DNA from: Opitutaceae bacterium UBA3033 | GTDB taxonomy: Bacteria > Verrucomicrobiota > Verrucomicrobiia > Opitutales > Opitutaceae | Reading direction: 5' to 3' | Assembly: GCA_002367815.1 (NCBI GenBank) | Contig: DFDG01000044.1 | Location: 1 to 14,161, forward strand | Length of the DNA: 14,161 bases | Shown: positions 1 to 7,056 of the stretch, in pieces | Position numbering within the stretch: position 1 is the first letter of the stretch | Layout of the letters: each line of letters begins with the position of its first letter | The notes under the pieces: generated by a model | Databases searched by the model: none | The model's input: the letters and a program-made list of their open reading frames with translations, nothing else | What the model was told of the DNA's origin: nothing | Translations under genes and position numbers: made by a program

Positions 1-147
1 CCCCGCATATTGCTGGGAAAAATCCTCATCAAAACCGGTCGACCTGCCGATGCTCGTCCCCTTTTGGAAACCGCCCTACAACTCGCCATTGAGCAAGATC
101 ACGAGGATCCGGCAGAAGAGTTGAAAGCCATTTTAGGAGCAATGTAA
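1..147 (+). CDS. C-terminal fragment of a TPR-like protein (5' end outside the window)
   Basis: This is the last 48 codons of an open frame that enters from the left edge and stops at TAA 145-147. The visible peptide contains LGKILIKTGRPADARPLLE, followed by a second helix (TALQLAIEQ). The spacing of G, A, L and A residues matches one tetratricopeptide-repeat helix pair, so the protein is probably a TPR scaffold or carries a TPR tail. It ends in an acidic helix and a short LKAILGAM tail. Nothing else of the protein is visible, so its function cannot be assigned. It reads toward the tRNA gene 61 bp downstream, and no terminator hairpin is obvious in between. Confidence 0.6.
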   Translation, partial: PRILLGKILIKTGRPADARPLLETALQLAIEQDHEDPAEELKAILGAM

Positions 148-208
148 GCAAGTTGGAAAATTTTATGTTGGATTTTCACCAGAGAAACTGCACCGTTCGC
201 CCTCTTTC

Positions 209-283
<75 letters not shown>

Positions 284-292
284 ATTTCAAAA

Positions 293-1546
293 TCAGATAT
301 CGTCTGGCCCCAGCCAGCGGAAATAGGTGATGACGAACTTTTTCCCGTTACCCCCCGAGTCATCCTCGTTGGTTCTCTGCACTATCGTCTCACAATAGGC
401 CACCGAATCAGGAGTAACGTTTACATCGTCCGCATCGGCCGGATTCATCGCATCGCCATAGGCACGGATGCGGAAGGTGTCGGAACGGACGGCAAGGATG
501 GGTGACACGTCTGTAATGAACTCTTGTGCCGTCATGGATGTTATCTTGTTCGGCGTGCTGGCAAAGGCATCTTGAACTATGCCAGAAGCCAAGAAATCGG
601 CCACGGATGTGAAGGGCACACCGCGTGTGGCGATTCGAGCGGTGATTTTTTCAGCGTTTCTTAAGGAGGAGGTAGAACTCAGTCCGTATGCGGGATTATT
701 GCGGTCTGGATATTCCAGCAGTCCGCGCCAGACCAAAACTGAAGTGGTGTTGATATTGAATGCCCCCTTGATATATCCCTGCGCTGAAATCACCCCGGTG
801 GGGATTGTCGAAGCCAGAGCCCGGTTGCATAACGTAGCCAAATGGAAGGCACTGCTGATTGTGGCACCTTTGGCCGTTTGGGTGAACGGCAGTTGAGCAA
901 GTAGTAAGACACCTGCCAATTCGGTCGCCGACGGATCAAATGACGGCTTTTGTATGATACGCCGCATATCCGGTCTGAGTAATTGCCCATTCAACGCGCT
1001 GGTTTGCGTATCGGCGTCTGGCAGGACGGTGCTCACTTTCACGCCTTCATCGCCCACCCAATATGCCATATTGCCAATCATGTATGGGAGACGGTTAACC
1101 TCGATTAGGCCCGCCTCGACCGTCTCCTGATCTTCACTACCGGCGGTGGAGCCAACCGTATTTGAACCAACCATAATCACCCTGTTCCCGTTGATTGACG
1201 GGATTCCGCCATTGGCAGCACCAGATACGAGCCACCTCGGCCCGACGGGGTTACCCCAAATACCAGTCAGTTGCCGCAGTTTGTCGCCTCCAGCCACGCC
1301 AACGACACCGGCCATTCCAGTAACCCGATTGTCACCGCCAGCATATTTCTGGAGCTCTCCCAAGGCGTAACGCATCGCAACCAGCGCGTTCTGCCGCGCC
1401 TGCGTTTGATACAGTGCGGCTGTGCTGATCTCGCCGGAAACTTTGGTCACCGCAGCTATCGTGTAGGTCAGCAGCACGAGGATTGCGAGCAGGCTCAGCA
1501 CCAGCACCAGGGCGAAACCGCGGGAATTCAACAACGCCGTTTTCAT
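293..1546 (-). CDS. GspK-like minor pseudopilin, short relative of Verru_Chthon cassette protein A
   Basis: The protein has 417 residues from the ATG at 1546. That ATG overlaps the stop of the preceding pilin gene by four bases (ATGA), which fixes the start over longer in-frame options. Its 10-residue basic leader ends SRG, and cleavage before F11 would release a hydrophobic helix (FALVLVLSLLAILVLL). Position +5 of the mature protein is Val instead of Glu, as expected of GspK-type tip subunits that lack Glu5. After the helix come ALGELQKYAG and DNRVTG. The C-terminal half has GAFNINTTSV, SVADFLASGI, RSDTFRIRAYGDA and FRWLGPDDI. From memory these resemble the 3' half of the large Verrucomicrobia cassette A proteins, but this one is much shorter. 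Known GspK caps the pseudopilus with GspI and GspJ; that role here is inferred from order and domain. It is the last gene of the operon and ends 9 bp from the convergent tRNA. Confidence 0.75.
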   Translation of the reverse strand: MKTALLNSRGFALVLVLSLLAILVLLTYTIAAVTKVSGEISTAALYQTQARQNALVAMRYALGELQKYAGGDNRVTGMAGVVGVAGGDKLRQLTGIWGNPVGPRWLVSGAANGGIPSINGNRVIMVGSNTVGSTAGSEDQETVEAGLIEVNRLPYMIGNMAYWVGDEGVKVSTVLPDADTQTSALNGQLLRPDMRRIIQKPSFDPSATELAGVLLLAQLPFTQTAKGATISSAFHLATLCNRALASTIPTGVISAQGYIKGAFNINTTSVLVWRGLLEYPDRNNPAYGLSSTSSLRNAEKITARIATRGVPFTSVADFLASGIVQDAFASTPNKITSMTAQEFITDVSPILAVRSDTFRIRAYGDAMNPADADDVNVTPDSVAYCETIVQRTNEDDSGGNGKKFVITYFRWLGPDDI

Positions 1547-2505
1547 GGCAGCGGCGCACCCGTAACTTCCACCCGTAAGTTGAATGTCCGTGACTCGGCA
1601 TCGACCACGCCCCACCACCAAGCACTGTCGGTGCCATATTCTGGTGGGCGGTCAACCCGACCCAGTTCGATTTGTTCCAATTTTGTCGCGCCTGAGTCAT
1701 TCAGCACCCGCAACATCACATCGATGATAACGGGGTATCTGGCTGCACTCGGGGCACCGACTTGGGCCGATCCATGAAAGGAACGATCGTTGTCGGCGTC
1801 CGGATAAAGCCGGGTCAGGGTGCCGTTGCCTTCACGCACGTAACACCACACGCCGAAGTCGACGACATTGTCGCACAGGGCATCTCCCAAAGCGGCATCG
1901 GACAATGAGGCATAGGCAGCTGCCGTGAGGTCGTAACCATTTTTGAAAGTGTCATCACTGTTTACCTTGCTTCGAAACAGCGAGTAGCGGACGGGGGTCT
2001 GATTGGGGCCCGTGACTGCACCGGATACAGGCCGGCGATTGATTTGATAGGACACAGCCGTGGGCAGGCTGCCGCCAGCTGCGACATTGGTCGTGATGAA
2101 ACGCAACCACACTCCCGACTGCCCAAACCGGGAATCGGCGATGCGTTGTTCGGTCAGAACCGTGGTGTTGGCCAGGGCATGCAAACTTGTGGTATCATCA
2201 GGTTTGATCCGCGGATCCTTCAATCGCCAGCTGTGGGTCGCGAGTTGACCTGAAGAAAGAATGTCCACGGCAAAAGATGTCCCGGTATCTGACGAATGGA
2301 CGGCGGCCTGCAGGTCACGGGCCAGCAAATCGAGCGCCAACCTGACCTGCGAATTCATTGTGAGACGAGACTGCGCCCGTTGCCAGATATTCAGCGCACC
2401 TGAGGTCACCGCGATCAACAACCCCGCAAGCACGACTGTCACCGTGATCGCCACCAGCAGTTCGACCAGGGTAAAACCGGCATGTCGTTGTCGGCGCAGA
2501 TTCAT
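1543..2505 (-). CDS. GspJ-like minor pseudopilin (Verru_Chthon cassette C-like)
   Basis: The protein has 320 residues. The ATG at 2505 overlaps the stop of the gene before it (ATGA, 2502-2505), and its own stop overlaps the next gene's ATG in the same way, which implies translational coupling on both sides. The leader is 10 residues ending HAG. The class III prepilin motif FTLVELLVAI follows, with Glu at mature position +5, then a helix continuing through LNIWQRAQSRLTMNSQVRL and a conserved-looking LALDLLARDLQAAV. The remainder is a predicted beta-rich globular domain of about 220 residues. The leading helix, the W in NIWQRAQ and the large globular head match GspJ/PulJ architecture and, from memory, cassette C proteins of Verrucomicrobia. 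Its likely role is a minor pilin at the tip of an inner-membrane pseudopilus, with the head in the periplasm. The substrate is unknown. Confidence 0.75.
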   Translation of the reverse strand: MNLRRQRHAGFTLVELLVAITVTVVLAGLLIAVTSGALNIWQRAQSRLTMNSQVRLALDLLARDLQAAVHSSDTGTSFAVDILSSGQLATHSWRLKDPRIKPDDTTSLHALANTTVLTEQRIADSRFGQSGVWLRFITTNVAAGGSLPTAVSYQINRRPVSGAVTGPNQTPVRYSLFRSKVNSDDTFKNGYDLTAAAYASLSDAALGDALCDNVVDFGVWCYVREGNGTLTRLYPDADNDRSFHGSAQVGAPSAARYPVIIDVMLRVLNDSGATKLEQIELGRVDRPPEYGTDSAWWWGVVDAESRTFNLRVEVTGAPLP

Positions 2506-2993
2506 GGATTCAGCGCCAGGTTGAACGTGATCGACTGGCGGTCCGTGGCTGCACCAGCTGGCAACAGCGTGCCTGCTGCCAGCACCCGATACGGCCAAGA
2601 GACCGTTATTTGGAGGGCTAAAACGGCATCACCCGATACATAAGCGAACTCGCCTGTAGCAAACGTATGCACCTCGATCAGAAAATAACGGCTACGCAGG
2701 GGATTGTCGGTCAAATCGCGTCGCCTGACATTAGAGCCATCCTGTTCGACCACCAATTCGAGACCGTTCACAGCGACGGAGTTGGCAAACGGACCCAAAG
2801 CGCTGCCCATTTCCTGCGCCAGTTCGGCCTGCACCGCGTCCGGGAGCCGAAGCGCCGTTTGCATGTCGGCCGCATTTTCAGAGTTTCGCACCATGGTCGG
2901 CAGCAGTGCCAAGACTACGACCACTCCGCCCGCCACGATTGCAATCGCGATCACAACCTCGATCAGTGAAAAACCTTTGCGACGGCAGCGCAT
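2502..2993 (-). CDS. GspI-like minor pseudopilin (Verru_Chthon cassette B-like)
   Basis: The protein has 163 residues. The start chosen is the ATG at 2993, two bases past the stop of the preceding pilin gene. A longer in-frame extension to 3284 would run inside that gene and adds only low-complexity basic sequence. The leader is very short (MRCRRKG, 7 residues), followed by FSLIEVVIAIAIVAGG with Glu at +5, the typical GspI/PulI N-terminus. Residues LLPTMVRNSENAADMQTAL continue the N-terminal helix, and a small beta domain of about 100 residues follows. By family knowledge GspI nucleates the tip complex with J and K, and its genes usually sit directly upstream of J and K as here. It overlaps the next gene by four bases. 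Confidence 0.75.
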   Translation of the reverse strand: MRCRRKGFSLIEVVIAIAIVAGGVVVVLALLPTMVRNSENAADMQTALRLPDAVQAELAQEMGSALGPFANSVAVNGLELVVEQDGSNVRRRDLTDNPLRSRYFLIEVHTFATGEFAYVSGDAVLALQITVSWPYRVLAAGTLLPAGAATDRQSITFNLALNP

Positions 2994-2995
2994 GC

Positions 2996-3682
2996 TTAGA
3001 ACCCCATACGGTCGTTGATCAAGCGCGCCAAGCCGTAGAACGACACACTTACGCCCCGAACCTGATCGGGAGAAACCAACACAATCGGCGATCCATTGGC
3101 GGCGGCATCTGCCGGGGAACGTTCCCGACCGGTCGCCACCACGATTCTTCCCTGCTGATTGGATGTGCCTTCTGCATAGATCGGATACGATTCCCAAGCT
3201 TCGGTATTTCCGCCCTCCACGGCACATGATATGACATTGGACAGCGCCGAAGAAGTCAGACTGGCTCCTCCAACTGTCGTCCATGAATCACCTTCTTGAA
3301 TCATCGCCGCACTGAAGTGCGCTTGGTAAGGCACGACATAGGCACCAACCGGCAAGTAAGCCACGGAATAGACGCGCGTGTTATCAGCCTTATCCACAAC
3401 CGCCAGCATTCGGCGGTAGCGAGTGACTTCGACCTGATTGTCGTTAACGAGGAAGAGAACGTCACGTCCGCTCGACATGGCCTTGGAGCGGGCCAACGCC
3501 AGCGCATTCACGACGGTCGCCTGCGCTGATCGCAGCGAAGTCGTCTTGTCTGTGCCGGTAAGCCCCGAGATGACTATCGCCGCCAGTGCCGCAATCACGC
3601 CGATCACCACCAGTAGCTCGATCAGTGTAAACCCCGCATTAGCCCGGTGGACGCTTCCAAACTTGGTGGCACATCGGCTCAT
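2996..3682 (-). CDS. GspH-like pseudopilin (Verru_Chthon cassette D-like)
   Basis: The protein has 228 residues from the ATG at 3682, which overlaps the stop of the preceding gene (ATGA, 3679-3682). A TTG two codons upstream is also in frame, but ATG is preferred. The 17-residue leader (MSRCATKFGSVHRANAG) precedes FTLIELLVVIGVIAAL, giving a cleavable prepilin signal with Glu5. The next stretch, LRSAQATVVNALALARSKAMSSGRDV, is the pattern after the helix in GspH/FimT-type pilins, where an ARS-A motif precedes the first beta strand. The rest is beta-rich. GspH-type proteins are minor pilins of the pseudopilus. Its position between G-like and I-like genes follows the usual G-H-I-J-K order, which supports the call more than any single motif. 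Confidence 0.72.
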   Translation of the reverse strand: MSRCATKFGSVHRANAGFTLIELLVVIGVIAALAAIVISGLTGTDKTTSLRSAQATVVNALALARSKAMSSGRDVLFLVNDNQVEVTRYRRMLAVVDKADNTRVYSVAYLPVGAYVVPYQAHFSAAMIQEGDSWTTVGGASLTSSALSNVISCAVEGGNTEAWESYPIYAEGTSNQQGRIVVATGRERSPADAAANGSPIVLVSPDQVRGVSVSFYGLARLINDRMGF

Positions 3683-4356
3683 TTCCAACTAAAGATGAAT
3701 TCGGGATTGGTCGCATCCGCTCCCGGCTTTGGCGCATAAAAAACCACACGAGCCCGCAATCCGGTCGTCGGAAAGTCAGCCGTGTTGGATCCGGTGGTGG
3801 GTCGCATGCCATTTACTGTTGGCAGCGTTCCAATGTCGGCACCATCAATCTTACCGTCGAGGTTGCGGTCCACGATCACGGCGATCTCGGTGTTGCCGAA
3901 TGCGTCCTGAATTAAATTGGGCGCAATCGAATCCACCGGTGTATAATCACCTTCGCCAAAACTATAAAACACGATGCGTTTTCGGTTTTGAGCTTCGGGC
4001 TGCACCGCACTGGTGGAAGAACTGAACGCAGGTAACGCACTGCCTTCGCGGCGATTCGCCGCCAAAATGTCATGAAAAAAATGCACGCTGGCGGGATCGG
4101 TATTCTGCCCGGTGGGATTGACGAGATTAGACGGATCGAAGGCCGGATAATAACCGTATTCACTACGGAACGATTCAATGGCGGCGGTCCATTGACTGAA
4201 TTGCACTTTGGTTTTCGCTTTGTGGGCGGAGGCGCGAACTGAGGAAACCGTCGGAATCAGGATCGAAGCGAGAATACCGATGATCGCGATAACGGTGAGC
4301 AATTCTATCAAAGTGAAACCTGTGATTTTCCTCCGGGAGTGATCAGATATTCGCAT
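3679..4356 (-). CDS. GspG-like pseudopilin with an EF-hand-type calcium loop
   Basis: The protein has 225 residues from the ATG at 4356, which lies inside the end of the preceding gene (14-bp overlap). A longer in-frame start at 4509 is rejected because it would bury the leader deep in that gene. The leader MRISDHSRRKITG (13 residues) precedes FTLIELLTVIAIIGIL, a canonical cleavable prepilin helix with Glu5. SVRASAHKAKTKVQFSQW and SFRSEYGYYPAFDP match the helix-to-loop region of GspG/PilE-type major pseudopilins. Residues 163-174 read DRNLDGKIDGAD, with D, N, D, G, I and D at EF-hand/dockerin loop positions 1, 3, 5, 6, 8 and 12. No GspG-type DPWG is present, so calcium may be bound here instead (inference). 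It could be a second major-type pilin or a specialised minor one. Confidence 0.72.
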   Translation of the reverse strand: MRISDHSRRKITGFTLIELLTVIAIIGILASILIPTVSSVRASAHKAKTKVQFSQWTAAIESFRSEYGYYPAFDPSNLVNPTGQNTDPASVHFFHDILAANRREGSALPAFSSSTSAVQPEAQNRKRIVFYSFGEGDYTPVDSIAPNLIQDAFGNTEIAVIVDRNLDGKIDGADIGTLPTVNGMRPTTGSNTADFPTTGLRARVVFYAPKPGADATNPEFIFSWK

Positions 4357-4894
4357 AAATATTGTCGAGGTTGTGCTCTGCATCTCGGTTGGGATAGCCG
4401 CCGGTGGCCAAGGTAGCATCATCCTGCCCGTCAGTTCCGATTGAGTAGAGAACAAAGGACGAATTTGTCCAAGTGCTTCCCGGAATTTTGTAAGCATAGC
4501 TATAGGCATGCCCCCATGGATCGGCGAGGCTGAGTGCTGGATTGGTCAATGGATCACCCGCGACATCTGTGTTAAATAGAGCCAGATCAAGTAACACGCG
4601 GCCTTGCGGGTTCAGCGTGATGCGAGTTGGCCCCAACTTGCCTACCAAAGCCTGCAGCAATTCAGCCGAAATATTTGTCCGCGGATAATCGCCATATTGT
4701 CGCTTATAACCCTCAAGCGCTGAGGAGATGGCCGCTAGTTCCACCTTGGCACGGGCAACTTTCCCCGATTCCGAGGCGTGCAGCCCCACTCCAATCACAA
4801 TGCCCGACAATATACCGATGATAGTGATTACCGTCAGCAGTTCGATGAGAGTGAAAGCACGCCATGAAAGTGGACGGACGGACCGCTCGACCAT
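4343..4894 (-). CDS. GspG-like major pseudopilin (T2SSG-type)
   Basis: The protein has 183 residues from the ATG at 4894. In-frame upstream ATGs (to 4963) exist, but the farthest lies in the loop of a GC-rich hairpin and would give an over-long leader, so 4894 is preferred; no start has a Shine-Dalgarno sequence. The leader is 13 residues and ends WRA, so the residue before the cleavage site is Ala, not the usual Gly. FTLIELLTVITIIGIL follows with Glu5. Then come VARAKVELAAISSALEGYK and YGDYPR, and near residues 125-156 DPWGHAYSY and VLYSIGTDG. DPWG plus the YS-G-DG segment is the diagnostic C-terminus of GspG-type major pseudopilins, where the loop binds calcium. It is the first gene of the six-gene pilin set, 107 bp after the end of acs. 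Confidence 0.82.
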   Translation of the reverse strand: MVERSVRPLSWRAFTLIELLTVITIIGILSGIVIGVGLHASESGKVARAKVELAAISSALEGYKRQYGDYPRTNISAELLQALVGKLGPTRITLNPQGRVLLDLALFNTDVAGDPLTNPALSLADPWGHAYSYAYKIPGSTWTNSSFVLYSIGTDGQDDATLATGGYPNRDAEHNLDNIYANI

Positions 4895-4920
4895 ACCACG
4901 GTTTCGGCGCAGGCACATCA

Positions 4921-4979
4921 TTGACCAAATGAAGCCCAAACGCCGACCCCGCAGCAAATGCAAACTGCGGCGGCCGGCG
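4921..4979 (-). terminator. GC-rich hairpin between acs and the pilin genes, possible terminator
   Basis: The arms 4965-4979 and 4941-4954 pair over 14 bp with a single bulged base and a 10-base loop (4955-4964). One pair (4946 with 4974) is a G-U wobble on the minus-strand RNA but an A-C mismatch on the plus strand, so the structure favours minus-strand transcription. It begins 22 bp after the acs stop. The sequence after it on the minus strand is only moderately T-rich (TTTGGGCTTCATTT), so it could be an attenuator or RNA-stabilising stem rather than a full terminator. Confidence 0.45.
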
Positions 4980-5001
4980 TTACAATTCGTTCCCGGGCAG
5001 C

Positions 5002-6951
5002 TTACTCGTCTGCCTGCAGTGTCGCCACTACACTGAAATCCTCCAGCGTGGTCGTATCACCTTTAACAAGACCACCTGCCGCAATTTCTTTCAGGATGCG
5101 TCGCATGATTTTGCCGGATCGAGTCTTGGGCAAACCGGCGGCAAATCGAATGGAGTCCGGTCGGGCCAAGGCGCCAATTTCCTTGGCCACATGAGCACGC
5201 AACTCCTGCTTGAGCTCTTCCGAAGCCTTATACTGAGACTTCAGTGTGACGAAACACACCAACGCCTGACCCTTAAGATCGTCAGGGCGTCCCACTGCGG
5301 CGGCCTCCGCTACTTTGGGATGAGACACCAGAGCGCTCTCAACTTCGGCAGTCCCCAGACGATGGCCAGAGATATTCAAAACATCATCGAGCCGACCAAT
5401 AATCCAGAAGTAGCCATCCTTGTCCTGCCGAGCACCATCCCCGGTGTAATAGATTCCGGGAAAATCACTAAAATAGGTCTTCTCGAATCGTTCATCGTCG
5501 CCCCACAATGTCCGGAGCATGGATGGCCACGGTTTTGCGATAATAAGTTTACCCCCGTTCCCCTTGGGCACTTCGACCCCATGTTCGTCCACGACTTTAG
5601 GCACGACGCCAAAGAACGGCAGGGTGGCTGAGCCCGGTTTGCAAGTTGTCACCCCGGGTAAAGGGGTGATCATAATCGAACCCGTTTCGGTCTGCCACCA
5701 CGTGTCAACAATCGGGCAACGTTTTTTGCCGATCAATTTGTGATACCACATCCAAGCCTCAGGATTTATCGGCTCCCCAACGGATCCGAGCAGTCGAAGA
5801 GTTTTGAGATTGTGCCTGAGAACATAGTTGTCGCCCCAGCGCATGAATGCGCGAATAGCGGTCGGTGCCGTGTAAAATATCGTCACCCCGTGACGATCAA
5901 TCATCTGCCAAAAGCGATCCGGGCCGGGTTCGTTGGGCGCACCTTCATACATGAAGACCGTGGAACCGTTGGATAACAGTCCGTAGACCACGTAACTGTG
6001 ACCGGTGATCCAACCGATGTCGGCCGAACAGAAATACAGGTCATTCTCTTTCAGATCGAAAACGTAATGCGACGACAGTTTGGCCCCCAACAAGTAGCCT
6101 GCACTGGTGTGTAAAACACCTTTGGGTTTACCGGTGCTACCAGAGGTATAGAGAACGAATAGCGGATGCTCAGAGGGAAATGCTTTGGCTTTGTGCGTAT
6201 TGGGAGCGCCTTCCCAGGCTTCATGCCACCATATGTCCCTGCCCTCTTTCATGGTAATCGCATTTTTGCAGCGTCGCAAAACCAGCACGGTCTGAACTGT
6301 CGGCGTGTTTTCGACCGCCTCATCGACGGTTTTCTTCAATTCCACGACCTTGCCTCGGCGCCAGCCACCATCAGCCGTAATGACGAGTTTTGCTCCGCAA
6401 TCATTGATACGGTCTTTAAGCGATTCAGCACTGAAACCTCCAAATACAACGGTGTGGATGGCCCCAACCCGGGCGCAGGCCAACATGGCCACAACCGCCT
6501 CGGGCACCATGGGCATGTAGATAGCTACTCGGTCACCTTTCCCTACCCCCATATTTTCAAAGACATGTGAAAGTCTGCATACGTGAAAATTCAGTTGTTT
6601 ATAGGTGATCGTGCGGACATCACCCGGTTCACCTTCAAATATAATGGCGGCCTTGTTCTCTCTCGCAGTGCCCAAATGCCGGTCCAGACAATTTTCCGCC
6701 ACATTTAACGTGCCACCACCAAACCATTCCGCATGCGGGGCCTTCCATTTCAACACGGTCTTGAAGGGCTTACGCCACACCAGCTGTTCTTTGGCCTGTC
6801 TTGACCAGAATTTTTCTGGGGAGTTGACAGATTCCTTATAGAGCTTCTTATAAGCGGCTTCACTCCCAAGATTTGCTTGGGCTTTGAACTCGGCTGAAGG
6901 CTTGAATAACCGACTCTCTCGGGAAACGGAAGTAATCGTTTGATCTGTCAC
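5002..6951 (-). CDS. acs: Acetyl-CoA synthetase (AMP-forming)
   Basis: The protein has 649 residues, close to the 652 of E. coli Acs. It activates acetate with ATP to acetyl-AMP and then forms acetyl-CoA in the cytoplasm. Visible motifs in order: N-terminal ACS region with TLNVAENCLDRH (81-92); P-loop YTSGSTGKPKG (268-278); VDTWWQTETG (415-424), whose second Trp limits the acyl pocket to acetate; YYTGDGA (501-507); DDVLNISGHR (522-531), the hinge region; and TRSGKIMRR with catalytic Lys614, the residue acetylated by Pat-type enzymes in other bacteria. The start is GTG; an in-frame stop lies just upstream and the next Met is about 130 residues in, so no ATG start fits the family length. The gene diverges from rho across 105 bp holding a good sigma70-like promoter. 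Any pat/cobB regulator is outside the window. Confidence 0.97.
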   Translation of the reverse strand: MTDQTITSVSRESRLFKPSAEFKAQANLGSEAAYKKLYKESVNSPEKFWSRQAKEQLVWRKPFKTVLKWKAPHAEWFGGGTLNVAENCLDRHLGTARENKAAIIFEGEPGDVRTITYKQLNFHVCRLSHVFENMGVGKGDRVAIYMPMVPEAVVAMLACARVGAIHTVVFGGFSAESLKDRINDCGAKLVITADGGWRRGKVVELKKTVDEAVENTPTVQTVLVLRRCKNAITMKEGRDIWWHEAWEGAPNTHKAKAFPSEHPLFVLYTSGSTGKPKGVLHTSAGYLLGAKLSSHYVFDLKENDLYFCSADIGWITGHSYVVYGLLSNGSTVFMYEGAPNEPGPDRFWQMIDRHGVTIFYTAPTAIRAFMRWGDNYVLRHNLKTLRLLGSVGEPINPEAWMWYHKLIGKKRCPIVDTWWQTETGSIMITPLPGVTTCKPGSATLPFFGVVPKVVDEHGVEVPKGNGGKLIIAKPWPSMLRTLWGDDERFEKTYFSDFPGIYYTGDGARQDKDGYFWIIGRLDDVLNISGHRLGTAEVESALVSHPKVAEAAAVGRPDDLKGQALVCFVTLKSQYKASEELKQELRAHVAKEIGALARPDSIRFAAGLPKTRSGKIMRRILKEIAAGGLVKGDTTTLEDFSVVATLQADE

Positions 6952-6993
6952 AGTTAGTGATGGGTTTAAGGGTTAAGAAACGCGAACGCAGTT

Positions 6994-7022
6994 CTTATCC
7001 CGTTACGAGTTTCAAGCGTCAA
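6994..7022 (-). promoter_or_regulatory. Probable sigma70-type promoter of acs
   Basis: Read on the minus strand, TTGACG (7022-7017) is followed by a 17-bp spacer and GATAAG (6999-6994). The -35 box matches consensus in five of six positions, the -10 box in four, and the spacing is optimal. Transcription would begin near 6987, giving a leader of about 36 bases before the GTG at 6951. No equally good promoter for the divergent rho gene was found in the same 105-bp gap. Confidence 0.5.
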
Positions 7023-7056
7023 GTGCGGGTCGTGTTTTTGTCTTAAAAGTTTCTGT

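Noticed and set aside
2994..3284. N-terminal extension of the GspI-like protein
   Set aside because: It overlaps the whole 3' part of the upstream pilin gene and has no recognisable domain; the ATG at 2993 puts a short leader right before FSLIEVV.
4895..4963. Longer N-terminus for the first pilin (start at 4963)
   Set aside because: The extra codons lie in the loop and arm of a GC-rich hairpin and give a 36-residue leader, far longer than the 13-residue leader from the ATG at 4894.
6952..7056. Riboswitch or leader regulation in the acs-rho gap
   Set aside because: The 105-bp gap is too short, with no recognisable aptamer; only a sigma70-like promoter for acs was seen.
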